From Afifella sp. IM 167 (GTDB lineage: Bacteria > Pseudomonadota > Alphaproteobacteria > Rhizobiales > Afifellaceae), in assembly GCF_020144925.1 (NCBI RefSeq), contig NZ_NSLC01000004.1, positions 124,001-188,000 on the forward strand: a DNA stretch of 64,000 bases. Direction: 5' to 3'. The notes under the pieces are model-generated. The model saw nothing but the letters and a program-made list of their open reading frames with translations, was not told the DNA's origin and searched no databases. Every line of letters begins with the position of its first letter. Within the stretch, counting starts at the first letter, position 1. This document shows, one piece after another, positions 16,879 through 24,977 of this stretch. The translations under genes were made by a program, and so were the position numbers.

Positions 16879-17259
16879 TTAGCGGACCTTGATGAGAGCG
16901 CCCCGCAGCTGCGTTGCCTTGGCCGCTTTCTTCGTGTTGTCGTCGACGCTCGACTGGTAGAGAAGTTCGTCACCCTTCACTTCGCATGAAGTGTCGACGA
17001 CAACCGCCTCGGCATCCGCCGACGTCGCGTCGACGCGATAAAGAAGGACGGCGGCTGCGGTCTCGGCGCCCTCCTTCCCGGTGACCTCCGCGTTCGGTGA
17101 CCAAGCGAACTTGCCGGACGCAGTCACCTCGCCGAGCACCGAGCCGGCTTCGAGGATGCCTTCTCCGCTGAGAACCGTGACGACCTCGCGCGACAGCGAA
17201 CCGGGCGCTTCCGACAGCAGGAAGCTGATGTTTCGCTTTCCCATCACCTTGTTTTCCAT
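16879..17259 (-). CDS. Head decoration protein (lambda gpD family)
   Basis: 126 residues. Features of the family: SREVVTVLSGEGILEAGSVL, TASGKFAWSPNA, AAAVLLYRVDATSADA and VDTSCEVKGDELLY. The protein trimerises on the expanded capsid and stabilises it. It lies between the protease/scaffold gene and the capsid gene exactly as D lies before E in lambda. The gene is followed by a strong terminator. Confidence 0.88.
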   Translation of the reverse strand: MENKVMGKRNISFLLSEAPGSLSREVVTVLSGEGILEAGSVLGEVTASGKFAWSPNAEVTGKEGAETAAAVLLYRVDATSADAEAVVVDTSCEVKGDELLYQSSVDDNTKKAAKATQLRGALIKVR

Positions 17260-17275
17260 TTCGCCCTCCTAGGCT

Positions 17276-17635
17276 TCAGTGGGTGCGCCTGGCGGCATAG
17301 ATCTCGCCAGCATTGATTGTCGCTTTCGGCCGCCCCTGTGAGGAAGCCTCCGGCCGGGCGAGGCCGGCGGCGAGCGAGCGCTGCTCCTCGTAGCTCGCCG
17401 CGGGCCGCTTCTCTTCGGCGGCCTTTGGCGCCGCTGCGAGCGTCGCCTTGATCGCGTCGACATCCATCTCCGTTCCCAGGAGATGCTCGGCCAGCGCCTC
17501 GCGGCCCTTCGTCTCGTCAAGCGCCAGAACGGCCTTGCGCCGCTCGCGGTCGGCCGCGACGGCCTTCTTCGCCGCTTCGGAAATCGCGGCTTCGGTATCG
17601 GCGGCGTTGTCCTCCGCCTTCTGCTTTTCCGACAT
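17276..17635 (-). CDS. Internal-start scaffold protein nested in the protease gene (Nu3-like)
   Basis: 119 residues in the same frame as the protease, starting at ATG (MSEKQKAED). On the minus strand AAGGAG stands six bases before this ATG, a stronger ribosome site than most in the phage. The product is helical and rich in Lys, Glu and Ala, like lambda Nu3, which is likewise made from the 3' end of gene C. The nested arrangement is therefore well supported, though not proven. Confidence 0.65.
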   Translation of the reverse strand: MSEKQKAEDNAADTEAAISEAAKKAVAADRERRKAVLALDETKGREALAEHLLGTEMDVDAIKATLAAAPKAAEEKRPAASYEEQRSLAAGLARPEASSQGRPKATINAGEIYAARRTH

Positions 17636-18307
17636 CGTCGTCTCCTTCTGCTGCCGGGTGGATGCGGACGCGGAGGCGGCCGCCTTGTGCTCGGTCTCGA
17701 AAGACCAGTTGCGCTTGCGGGCGAGCGTCTTCAGCCGGTCCGGAGCGTTCGCGTAGGCGCGGTAGTCGAAGGCCGCGACGGCCTTCGCCTTGGCTTTTTC
17801 CGCTTCGTCGGCGTAGCCCCGCTCGACAGCCTGGTCGGCCGTCAGCCAGATTTCCGCTTCCATGTCGGCGCGGACGGCGTCCGTCTCGTTCCCCGACCGC
17901 TCGGCGTAGATCGAGGCCATCTGCCCGGAATAGGCGGTCAGCATCTCGATCGACTTTTCGTGGTCTGCGATCGTGCCGATCGTGATCGACGCCGGATCGT
18001 GGATCATCATCACCGATCCGGCCTTCATGACGATCCGGTCGCCGGCCATCGCGATGATCGAGGCCGAGGAGGCCGCGATGGCGTCGATTTCCATCCTGAC
18101 CTCGCCCCTGTGCGCGGCGAGCGCGTTGTAGATCGCCAGCCCCTCGTCGACGATGCCGCCGCCGGAGTTGAGGCGCACGGTGATATCGTTTTCACGGCCA
18201 TGTTCGGCGAGCGCCGCAAGCACCTGGGCGGCGGTAAAGCCGTCGCCCCAGAAGTCGTCGCCGACGAACCCGTAAAGCACGAGTTCGCCGTCCTGCAGGA
18301 TCGGCAT
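17276..18307 (-). CDS. Head maturation protease, ClpP/S49-like (lambda gpC-like)
   Basis: 343 residues from the ATG that gives MPILQDGELVLYGFVGD; upstream in-frame sequence is a shadow extension. N-terminal ~200 residues are a ClpP-fold serine protease: NSGGGIVDEGLAIYNAL oxyanion region, catalytic serine in AIAASSASIIAMAG, histidine in MMIHDPASITIG, and an aspartate later. The C-terminal ~120 residues are a charged helical scaffold-like part that can also be made separately from an internal start. It trims the scaffold and portal during head maturation. Confidence 0.88.
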   Translation of the reverse strand: MPILQDGELVLYGFVGDDFWGDGFTAAQVLAALAEHGRENDITVRLNSGGGIVDEGLAIYNALAAHRGEVRMEIDAIAASSASIIAMAGDRIVMKAGSVMMIHDPASITIGTIADHEKSIEMLTAYSGQMASIYAERSGNETDAVRADMEAEIWLTADQAVERGYADEAEKAKAKAVAAFDYRAYANAPDRLKTLARKRNWSFETEHKAAASASASTRQQKETTMSEKQKAEDNAADTEAAISEAAKKAVAADRERRKAVLALDETKGREALAEHLLGTEMDVDAIKATLAAAPKAAEEKRPAASYEEQRSLAAGLARPEASSQGRPKATINAGEIYAARRTH

Positions 18308-18320
18308 GTCAAAGTCCTTT

Positions 18321-18572
18321 TCAGATGAAGCTGAAGCGCTTTGCGTAACGGCGGCGCAGGCCGCTCTTGCCCTCGCAGGCACGCCGCGCGATCTCCAGCT
18401 CGGCCGTGACGTCGGCGAGGCTCTGGCCGCGGTATTCGATCTCGCGCTCGCCATTGGCGGTGCGATAGCGGATGCGGCCGATCTTCTCGCCGGTCATGAT
18501 CGCGTCGCGCAGCGCCGACAGCGCCGCCGCCCGGCCGCATGGATCGTCTTCGAGCGTGGGGAGCGCCGCCAT
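18321..18572 (-). CDS. gpW-like head-tail joining protein
   Basis: 83 residues. ALPTLEDDPCGRAAALSALRDAIMTG, KIGRIRYRTANGEREIEYRGQSL and DVTAELEIARRACEG, read as consecutive segments, give the helix-hairpin-helix gpW pattern. The protein seals the portal after DNA packaging and forms the platform for the tail. In lambda W lies between terminase and portal; here it lies after portal, separated by a two-gene insertion. Confidence 0.8.
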   Translation of the reverse strand: MAALPTLEDDPCGRAAALSALRDAIMTGEKIGRIRYRTANGEREIEYRGQSLADVTAELEIARRACEGKSGLRRRYAKRFSFI

Positions 18573-18582
18573 CAGGACGCTC

Positions 18583-19392
18583 TCACGAAAAAGCCGCCTC
18601 GGAGGGCGGCCTGGCGGGCTTGGCAATGTAGCGAGATCGTTTCATCCCGAGGGCCGGATCGCCCCGCCAATGCGCTTTGACCCGTTCCAGCTCGCCCCGT
18701 CGCCAGCGCAGGAAAGAGCGCACGAAGTGTAGGCACTTGCGCCCGGAGAACCTTGCCTCGATTGCCTCATCGGAGGCCGCCTCGCGCCTGTCGTCCTCGT
18801 CGCACCAGAGCGTGATTTCGGTGTAGGCGTGCAGCGGGTACTTGCCGACCATCCCCATCGCCCTGGCGATCTTTCGCTGCAGCCCGGCATGCGGCGTGTG
18901 CGTCTTCTGGCCCACGATATGCGGTGTGTTGATGAGGAACAGTTTTCCGATAATATTGGATGAAACCGCTTCGAGAGAAGGCAAGCGATCGCCGGGCTCA
19001 CTCTGAAAGCGCATCACAAACTCCGAACTATCCCCGCCTACGTCGATGTATTCCGGAATTGAAATACATTCCCGAGAAGCTACCGCAAAGAAGAAACTCG
19101 TTCCGTCCCCGGCGTTTTTCGATTCCACCCATTCTTGATCGACACACAAAACTCCCAGATCTCGGCTCAGCTCCAGCCACGTGACCGGCGCCGGCAGAAA
19201 TACGCGTCCGGAAGCGAGCAGGTCGCCAACCGTCGCTCGAATGTCGTTTGCAGTGAAAAAGCCATCGAGAGCAGAAATATCGAAGCACTTCGCTTCGAGA
19301 AGAAAGGAGCTGGAGGCGGCGAGATCGGCGACAACCCGTTTTGCCTTCGGCCGGCACCAGTCGTTCAGCAGGGCTTGGGCGAGCGGGGTCAT
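18583..19392 (-). CDS. Unknown protein, inserted between portal and gpW (second of pair)
   Basis: 269 residues, not recognised. The first ~200 residues are mixed alpha/beta with an unusually even amino-acid composition, and the DNA (about 18.9-19.3 kb) is noticeably richer in A and T than the phage around it. The C-terminal ~40 residues (HFVRSFLRWRRGELERVKAHW) are shared almost exactly with the neighbouring gene. It overlaps that gene by four bases (ATGA) and ends in a terminator, so the two form a self-contained cargo unit. Not a known head gene; defence or exclusion is a possibility only. Confidence 0.6.
   Translation of the reverse strand: MTPLAQALLNDWCRPKAKRVVADLAASSSFLLEAKCFDISALDGFFTANDIRATVGDLLASGRVFLPAPVTWLELSRDLGVLCVDQEWVESKNAGDGTSFFFAVASRECISIPEYIDVGGDSSEFVMRFQSEPGDRLPSLEAVSSNIIGKLFLINTPHIVGQKTHTPHAGLQRKIARAMGMVGKYPLHAYTEITLWCDEDDRREAASDEAIEARFSGRKCLHFVRSFLRWRRGELERVKAHWRGDPALGMKRSRYIAKPARPPSEAAFS
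18588..18610 (-). terminator. Intrinsic terminator ending the two-gene insertion
   Basis: Minus strand GCCGCC-CTCCGA-GGCGGC followed by five T. It overlaps the last codons of the upstream hypothetical gene and ends 16 bases before the gpW start codon. Confidence 0.7.
18656..18714. repeat. 59-bp exact direct repeat, copy 1
   Basis: Identical over 59 bases to 19681-19739. It encodes in both genes the ELERVKAHWRGDPA segment; similarity of the proteins continues beyond the identical DNA. Perfect identity suggests a recent duplication or ongoing conversion between the copies. Confidence 0.95.
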
Positions 19393-19790
19393 GCCATGCC
19401 TCCAGCACGCTTGCGGCAGAGGCAGCTGTCTCGCACGGCCCTCAACGTGTTGATCGCGTCGATATACCGGGCCAGATCGCGGGCGGCCGAATACGTCATG
19501 TCACCGGCGAGCGCTCGACTGAAATGCTCTTGGACCCTCTGGAAGCAATCATTGAAGTCGCCACCGAAGATCGGTGCTTCGGCCCGCGGATAAGGAAAAT
19601 CCGACAGACTGCAACATTTGCCGTCTTCGTTGCCGCACGGACCTTCGGCAGCTTTTGTGCCTCCGGTCATGCCCTTGGCGGGATCGCCCCGCCAATGCGC
19701 TTTGACCCGTTCCAGCTCGCCCCGTCGCCAGCGCAGGAAGGATTGGACGAAATGCATGCCTCTGCTTTTCGCGTGCTTCTCTTCTCTCAT
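19389..19790 (-). CDS. Unknown small protein sharing a domain with its neighbour (first of pair)
   Basis: 133 residues from ATG (MREEKHAKSRG), preceded at a suitable distance by GGAG; an ATG four codons earlier is the alternative. Residues ~15-40 carry the HFVQSFLRWRRGELERVKAHW segment that also ends the next gene. The C-terminal part has paired cysteines (CCSLSDF, CLCRKRAGG) and a helical region. The gene sits right after the portal stop, separated by about 130 bases that hold no gene. Confidence 0.6.
   Translation of the reverse strand: MREEKHAKSRGMHFVQSFLRWRRGELERVKAHWRGDPAKGMTGGTKAAEGPCGNEDGKCCSLSDFPYPRAEAPIFGGDFNDCFQRVQEHFSRALAGDMTYSAARDLARYIDAINTLRAVRDSCLCRKRAGGMA
19681..19739. repeat. 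59-bp exact direct repeat, copy 2
   Basis: Second copy of the 59-base repeat, same orientation, 1025 bases from the first. Recombination between copies would delete most of the larger gene and fuse the two products. Confidence 0.95.
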
Positions 19791-19920
19791 CTCTGTCTCC
19801 ATCGGCGCCCGGCCCGCAAAGCCCGGAGCGCGCAGGGGGTTGTGTTCACAACCGCCGGGGCCGATGGAGCCGTGGCGATTGCGCTCTATCCGCGTTTGCG
19901 ACCGCGGAATTCTCTTTCGA

Positions 19921-21558
19921 TCAATTGACCTGGCTGGCCGGCGTCCCGCCATCGGGATCGGTCCGCGTGCTGGTCGTCCGCGCCTCGTAAGGCGAGCGCA
20001 TCCCCTCTTCCTGATATCGGCGGTGCGTGCGCACCCGCATCTCGAAAAGCTCTTCCGGATCGACTCCGCCGGCAGCGCATTCGATCTCGATCGCCGAAGT
20101 GCCGTTCTCCAGGCGCTCGCTGGAGGCGCGGGCGCTTTTGTAGTCATCCGCCGAGGGTGCGGGCGGCCCCTGCCACTCGGCCCAGGTGACCGCGCCACGG
20201 TTCGCGACGAATGCCTCGTAGCCGCCCTTCAACGGGATGCGGCCGGATCCGATCTCCTCGTCGAGCCAGTTCTCAAAGATCATCTGGTTCAAAGGCGCGG
20301 CGATGCGCTCGCGCCGCCGCAGCACCACCGGCCAGATCGATGCCATCTCCATCCGCACGGACGAATAGGTCGCGTCCGAATGGTCCATCGTCAGGCCGCC
20401 ATAGGTGATGCCGATCGCACGCGCCATGTCGCGCGACAGGCTCGCCGAGAACGGCAGATAGGTGTCGTTCGGGCTGCCGACCTTTTTGAGGTCCAGTTCC
20501 TCGCCCGGCGCCAGATGCGAGACCTGCGGCTCGCCGTTGACATGCACCTTCGCTTCGCTCGCCCGCTCCAGCGCCGCGGCGAAATAGGAAGTGAAGCCGT
20601 CGATGATCTCCGAGGCGCCCTCCATCTGGCTGTCCTTCAGAACTTCGAGCGCTTCGAATGCGTCCTTGCTCGGCTCCTTGCTGGTCAGGACGATCGCGAA
20701 GATGTTCTGCAGGATCGCCTGCTGCAGCGTCGCGTCCTCCAGCACCTCGTGCTGCAGATGTTTGCGAAAGGCCGGGGCCAGCTTCGAGATTCCCCGCACG
20801 TCAGTCGCGTCGACCGGATCGAAAAGATGGATCACCACGTGCCGGCCGTCCCGGTCCTTCGCCGGGAAATCGACCTTCCGGGAAATCAGCCCGTTTTTCT
20901 CGCTGAAGCGATAGCGCACTGGCCGCCCGTTTGCGTCGTGGAAGACGCCCTGGTAGAGGCCCTCCGTCTCGATCGTGTCCTGCACCAGTTTCGTCGGCGG
21001 CACGAGGCAGATCTTGGTGCCGGTCGTGATGCCGTAGCGCTCGCGGGCCGCCTGCGGCAGGTAGTCGAGGACGCCCGTCGTCTCGCCATAGGCCATGTCC
21101 CACCGAAGCGAGATGTCGACGAGCTGCGGTACCGTGAACTTGCCGCGAAGGTCGCATTCCCTGGCCTCGTAGGCCCAGTGCTTCCACGCCTGCTTCACGA
21201 GCGAGATGAAATCCCGCGTCTCCTTTTCGTCGTAGCCCAAACGCGAAAGACTCGGACGCGGCGACAGGGTCAGACCATCGCCGACGGTATCCCCAATTAC
21301 CTGCGTGACGGCACCGCTCAAGCGTCCCGAATTGTGCAGGATGTCGAGCGCGATCGCCGCCGAGCGCGGCCAGGCGCGCCGGATCTCGTCGCGGCTTTCA
21401 CGAAGGACCGCTGGCCGCGAAGCGATGATGCCCGAGCGCGTGTCCTTCAGATAGCTCGCCTGCGGCGCGGTGCGGCCGGTATTGCCCGGCAGGCCCCGCC
21501 CTCGCCCGCCGAGCAAGCGGCCGATGATCCCGGGCTTCACTGCGACCGCTTCCGCCAT
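19921..21558 (-). CDS. Phage portal protein (lambda gpB family)
   Basis: 545 residues. Lambda-family portal features: RDEIRRAWPRSAAIALDILHN, TVGDGLTLSPRP, WDMAYGETTGVLDYLP, the GISKLAPAFRKHLQHEVLEDA helix region, DTYLPFSASLSRDMARAIGI and SDATYSSVRMEMASIWPVV. It forms the dodecameric DNA gate. The start overlaps the end of the large terminase gene by 22 bases. The C-terminal ~70 residues are charged and probably face the head interior. Confidence 0.92.
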   Translation of the reverse strand: MAEAVAVKPGIIGRLLGGRGRGLPGNTGRTAPQASYLKDTRSGIIASRPAVLRESRDEIRRAWPRSAAIALDILHNSGRLSGAVTQVIGDTVGDGLTLSPRPSLSRLGYDEKETRDFISLVKQAWKHWAYEARECDLRGKFTVPQLVDISLRWDMAYGETTGVLDYLPQAARERYGITTGTKICLVPPTKLVQDTIETEGLYQGVFHDANGRPVRYRFSEKNGLISRKVDFPAKDRDGRHVVIHLFDPVDATDVRGISKLAPAFRKHLQHEVLEDATLQQAILQNIFAIVLTSKEPSKDAFEALEVLKDSQMEGASEIIDGFTSYFAAALERASEAKVHVNGEPQVSHLAPGEELDLKKVGSPNDTYLPFSASLSRDMARAIGITYGGLTMDHSDATYSSVRMEMASIWPVVLRRRERIAAPLNQMIFENWLDEEIGSGRIPLKGGYEAFVANRGAVTWAEWQGPPAPSADDYKSARASSERLENGTSAIEIECAAGGVDPEELFEMRVRTHRRYQEEGMRSPYEARTTSTRTDPDGGTPASQVN

Positions 21559-23495
21559 TTGTTCCGCCTTTCCTCGAACGACGACGAGTCACCCGCCGTT
21601 TTCGGCGCCTGAGGCTTGGCGGCCAGCTTGACCGCTTCGGGCGCGAAGAGATCCGGATCGGCAAGTTCCGCCGGCACGCCGCGGCTGGCGGCGAGCTGCG
21701 CCCACCGCTCCGGCGTCATCCTGGAAAGGCCGAGATACTCGGCCATCGCCATCGCCATGATCCGGCAGTCGAGGAGGTGGTTGTCTTCCCGCAGTGGACG
21801 CCATTCCCGCCGTGTGCGGCCGCGGAACTTCACATCGGCCAGATATTCGGCCGTGATCTGCTTGAAGTAGTTCTCGCCGAGGAAGCCGCCGAAGTGGCAG
21901 TAGCCGGCCGGATCGACCTCCTGCCCGGCCGCGATTCCCGGCTTGCGAAGGTTCGAGTAAAATTCCGCTTTCAGCGGCCAGGTGCCGATCGGCCAGAGCG
22001 AGGCCCCCCGGCGAATGCGTTTGCCCCTGAGATTGATGTCGACACGGCTCGGTGATCCGATCGCCGGATGCGTCCAGCCTGCCATGCCTTTTGTCGCGTA
22101 GGCCCGCGCGCGGCTCCGCACGAAGGCGAGCGCCTGGTTCATCCGCTGCCCGTCGCCGGCATCGACCGCGAGGGCGTCGATCTGCCGATCCTGCCCGAAC
22201 GCATCAAGAAAGCGCTCGTCATAGAGTGCCGCGAGTTGCTGCCACGCTGCCCCGTTCGGATCGGCGGTGTCGCCCTCCAGCCAGCGCGCCGCGACGCACC
22301 AGCTCTGCCTGTCGGGTGCGAATGCCACCACCTCCGCCCAGATACCCGAATGCTGCACGTCTGCCCCGCAGACGAGCAGCAGTCCGCGCGGCGGCACGAC
22401 ATTCTCCACCAGATCCCGGTCGCGGCGCTCCATGAGCCGCTCGTGATCCGGCGCGTCGCCACGCATCCGGTAGGCCAGGCCGAGAACCGTGTTGAAGAAG
22501 GCTTTGACCTTCCTCTCGTCTCCATGCGCGGTCCACCACCCCTCGGCGATCATGTCCCAGGTCGTGACAAGCGACGTCAGCGCATCGACATGGAAAGACG
22601 GGTATAGCCCTTCCGAATTGGCGGCGACGAACCGGCCCTCGCGCACGAGCGCCGCCTTTTCGTGGTGCTCAATGACACCGCCGCAACACTGGGCGACGTA
22701 GTGCGCCTGGTAGGGCGGGCGCCGGTTGAACTTCAGGTGCTCGAACTGAAGCCGGATCGACGTGCCGCATTGCGGGCAGTCAACGTGCCAGAATCGCTGG
22801 TCGCCTTCCTCGAAAAGCTCGTCGATCTTCGACTCGCCATCTTCGGTCGGCGTCGACAACGCCAGGAGGCGCCATTCCCCGGTCGCGTGATGCGAGGTGA
22901 AACGCCCCTTGAGCAGCTCGAACGGGTCGCCCTGCCCGTTGAGGTCGTCCTCCCATTCGTCGATCTCGTCGGCAACGCCGATCTTCAGCGTCTTCTGGCG
23001 CAGGTCCGCCGCCGAGTTGGCGTTCAGCAGAAGCAGCGATCCGCCCGGGAACCGCTTGTAGGTGCCGGTCGAGCCCTGCGCCGAGCGCGAGGTCTGCGGC
23101 CGTATTTTCTTTTTCAGGACTGGCGTCGCCTCGATCGCCGGGCCCAGCTTTTCCCGGCTGAATTCGTTGATCGCGTCTTGGCCGGGAAGCACGAAGCCGA
23201 TGCGGCACGGCGCACGATCCGCGTAGGAGAGGCAGAGCGCCATTGCTGCGACGGAGACGCCCGTCTGCGCGCTTTTGCGCACGGCGGCGATGTTGTGCGG
23301 GCTGTCGGGGCCCATCGCGTCGATGATCTCCGGCACATAGGGCGTGAGCGACGGGTCCCATTTCGTGCCGGCGCGCGGCCCGTCCGGGACAACGAGCTGT
23401 TGCGCCCAGACGGACGGCACCAGGGGTGGGGGCGGCGCAATGATCGCGGCAAGCGTGCCGGCGATGATCGGCAGGGCTTTGGCAAGTCCCTTCAC
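21537..23495 (-). CDS. Terminase large subunit (GpA family)
   Basis: 652 residues, typical length. Motifs of the lambda gpA-type motor: the Walker-A-like region KSAQTGVS (residues 74-81), IGFVLPGQDAINEFSREKL, RFPGGSLLLLNANS, Walker B with acidic residues in VADEIDEWEDD, the coupling motif ALSTPTED, a CxxC finger (DCPQCG), and the nuclease domain with VCGADVQ and ALAVDAGDG. It cuts and packages DNA. The start overlaps the small subunit stop by four bases. Confidence 0.93.
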   Translation of the reverse strand: MKGLAKALPIIAGTLAAIIAPPPPLVPSVWAQQLVVPDGPRAGTKWDPSLTPYVPEIIDAMGPDSPHNIAAVRKSAQTGVSVAAMALCLSYADRAPCRIGFVLPGQDAINEFSREKLGPAIEATPVLKKKIRPQTSRSAQGSTGTYKRFPGGSLLLLNANSAADLRQKTLKIGVADEIDEWEDDLNGQGDPFELLKGRFTSHHATGEWRLLALSTPTEDGESKIDELFEEGDQRFWHVDCPQCGTSIRLQFEHLKFNRRPPYQAHYVAQCCGGVIEHHEKAALVREGRFVAANSEGLYPSFHVDALTSLVTTWDMIAEGWWTAHGDERKVKAFFNTVLGLAYRMRGDAPDHERLMERRDRDLVENVVPPRGLLLVCGADVQHSGIWAEVVAFAPDRQSWCVAARWLEGDTADPNGAAWQQLAALYDERFLDAFGQDRQIDALAVDAGDGQRMNQALAFVRSRARAYATKGMAGWTHPAIGSPSRVDINLRGKRIRRGASLWPIGTWPLKAEFYSNLRKPGIAAGQEVDPAGYCHFGGFLGENYFKQITAEYLADVKFRGRTRREWRPLREDNHLLDCRIMAMAMAEYLGLSRMTPERWAQLAASRGVPAELADPDLFAPEAVKLAAKPQAPKTAGDSSSFEERRNKWRKRSQ

Positions 23496-24097
23496 GCCTT
23501 CTCCTCTTCATCGTCCGCGCCGTCGCTCTCGGCGGTTGCCATGAGCCGCATCGAACTCGCCACGCTCTCGCGCAGCGAGCGCGCCTTGTCCTTCAGGAGC
23601 TTGCGGACCCCGGAGACGCCATTTCGCGAGACGGCCGTCGCCAGGTCGTCCGCGAGAACCGGAAGCTGATCGATCTCGCGCACCATGACCTCTGCGCACT
23701 TGGCCATGGATGCTTCGACGTCCTCGATCGCCACCAGGCGCCCAACCCGCTGCTGGTAGTCCAGCTCGGCCGACTTCGCCCGGTACTCCTCGGTAACCGT
23801 ACGGGCCTTCGTAAGCGCCGCTGAATTGCTTTCCGCGCCAGCGGCTGCCGCCTCGTCCGTCGCCGGTCGCAGCGCACCCTTCGCAACATTGAGCGGCCGC
23901 GGCTCGTCGAGGCGAAGCTTGGTCTCGCCCAGCGCGTGATCGGCGACGGCCGGGTCGATGCGCTTCTTGCCGGTGCGTGGGCAGAGCGTCGTCGGGATTC
24001 GGCCCGCCTTCACCAGCTTGGAGATCGCCGGCTGGCTGCAGCCGCGATGCGCCGCGTACTGCGTGAAGGTCATCAGATCCATGGGCACCCCGGCCAT
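23492..24097 (-). CDS. Terminase small subunit (Nu1-like)
   Basis: 201 residues (195 if the internal Met at 24082 is used). N-terminal winged-helix pattern MTFTQYAAHRGCSQPAISKLV with TGKKRIDPAVADHAL, then a helical oligomerisation region (ARTVTEEYRAKSAELDYQQR, VGRLVAIEDVEASMAKCA) as in lambda Nu1 and related proteins. It recognises the packaging site. Tandem GGTTAT elements cover its upstream side and overlap the start codon. Confidence 0.85.
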   Translation of the reverse strand: MAGVPMDLMTFTQYAAHRGCSQPAISKLVKAGRIPTTLCPRTGKKRIDPAVADHALGETKLRLDEPRPLNVAKGALRPATDEAAAAGAESNSAALTKARTVTEEYRAKSAELDYQQRVGRLVAIEDVEASMAKCAEVMVREIDQLPVLADDLATAVSRNGVSGVRKLLKDKARSLRESVASSMRLMATAESDGADDEEEKA

Positions 24098-24142
24098 AAC
24101 CGGGCATGCCGCGTTTTCATAACCGGCATAACCGCTATAACC
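24096..24142 (-). repeat. Iterated GGTTAT motif upstream of small terminase
   Basis: Four copies of GGTTAT on the minus strand at plus positions 24096-24101, 24119-24124, 24128-24133 and 24137-24142; the last three are spaced by nine bases. The position just upstream of a Nu1-like gene resembles the lambda cosB region, so terminase binding is a candidate role. Confidence 0.45.
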
Positions 24143-24281
24143 TTGATTTTGCGATCGAAAAACTGGCGATATTTCGGGGTCGCCCCGGCCCGCAGTTGGT
24201 GAGGGCGGCGGTACGGTCCCTTTTTTCGAGGCCGAGGTCCGACGTGATTTCGGGTTAAGCCTGGCTTGGCATCCAGCGGCG

Positions 24282-24839
24282 TTAGTGCCCGGCGCGCGCC
24301 AGCAGGCGGTCGACCTCGTGCAGGAAGCGCGGCGCGAAGACGTCGCGCATCACATCCTCCAGCACGTCCAGGAATTCATCCGGCGAGGTGAGGATGTCGT
24401 TCGCCGGGTTCGGCCCGAACAGCTCGCGGATCGGCAACCGTGCCGAGCCGACGCGCTTGAAGACCCCCCGATGCCCGCTGCCCATCGAGGCGCGGAACGC
24501 CCCGCGGATCTGCCCACGTCCGCGGATGGAAACGCCGCGCTTTCCCTGCCGCGCTCCCAGCTCCTCGAGCGGAATCCAGCCGGAGCGCACGAGAATCACC
24601 TGCGTCGCGCCACCCGCATTGAAGGCGGCGAAGGAACGCGTCTTTCCCCGCACATGCTTCTGCGGGATGTCGATCCGCTCCGCCGAGCGCCGCACGACCC
24701 GGGTCGTCGCCATCGACCTGACGCGCGACATCGCCCGCGAGGCCGCCTTCACCCGCATCTCCGCGGGAAGGCGCGAGATGTGCCGTCCCATCCGGGCAAC
24801 ATCGGAAGTGTCGATCCACGTCGATGCCAGATCGGCCAT
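24282..24839 (-). CDS. Minor tail protein Z-like (gpZ family)
   Basis: 185 residues. SDVARMGRHISRLPAEMRVK, AMSRVRSMATTRVVRRSAER and the C-terminal PNPANDILTSPDEFLDVLE fit the phage minor tail/tail completion family (lambda gpZ type). It is unusually placed, upstream of the terminase genes and far from the tail module. A strong terminator precedes it, so it probably starts or belongs to the late transcript. The 184 bases between it and terminase carry the GGTTAT elements. Confidence 0.7.
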   Translation of the reverse strand: MADLASTWIDTSDVARMGRHISRLPAEMRVKAASRAMSRVRSMATTRVVRRSAERIDIPQKHVRGKTRSFAAFNAGGATQVILVRSGWIPLEELGARQGKRGVSIRGRGQIRGAFRASMGSGHRGVFKRVGSARLPIRELFGPNPANDILTSPDEFLDVLEDVMRDVFAPRFLHEVDRLLARAGH

Positions 24840-24857
24840 GCCTCGATCCCCTCCACG

Positions 24858-24898
24858 AAAAAGCCCGCCCCGTTCCTCTCATGGACCCGGGCGGGCTC
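24858..24898 (-). terminator. Intrinsic terminator between early operon and late genes
   Basis: Minus strand AGCCCGCCC ... GGGCGGGCT followed by TTTT: nine-base stem, about 20-base loop. It separates the early operon (ending at 24978) from the gpZ and packaging genes and is a natural boundary where late-gene control could act. Confidence 0.75.
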
Positions 24899-24977
24899 TC
24901 GCAATTCCACGGTTGGAACCTCTGTCAAGAATAGTCGCAGTGTCAAGGGCCTTGGCGCCCCCGCCGCCCGGCCGCCC

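Noticed and set aside
18656-19739. Prophage-internal transposon flanked by direct repeats
   Set aside because: The repeats are parts of coding sequence, no terminal inverted repeats and no transposase are seen.
19618-21612. Plus-strand open frame of 664 codons
   Set aside because: Antisense to the portal gene, no recognisable motifs, composition of a shadow frame.
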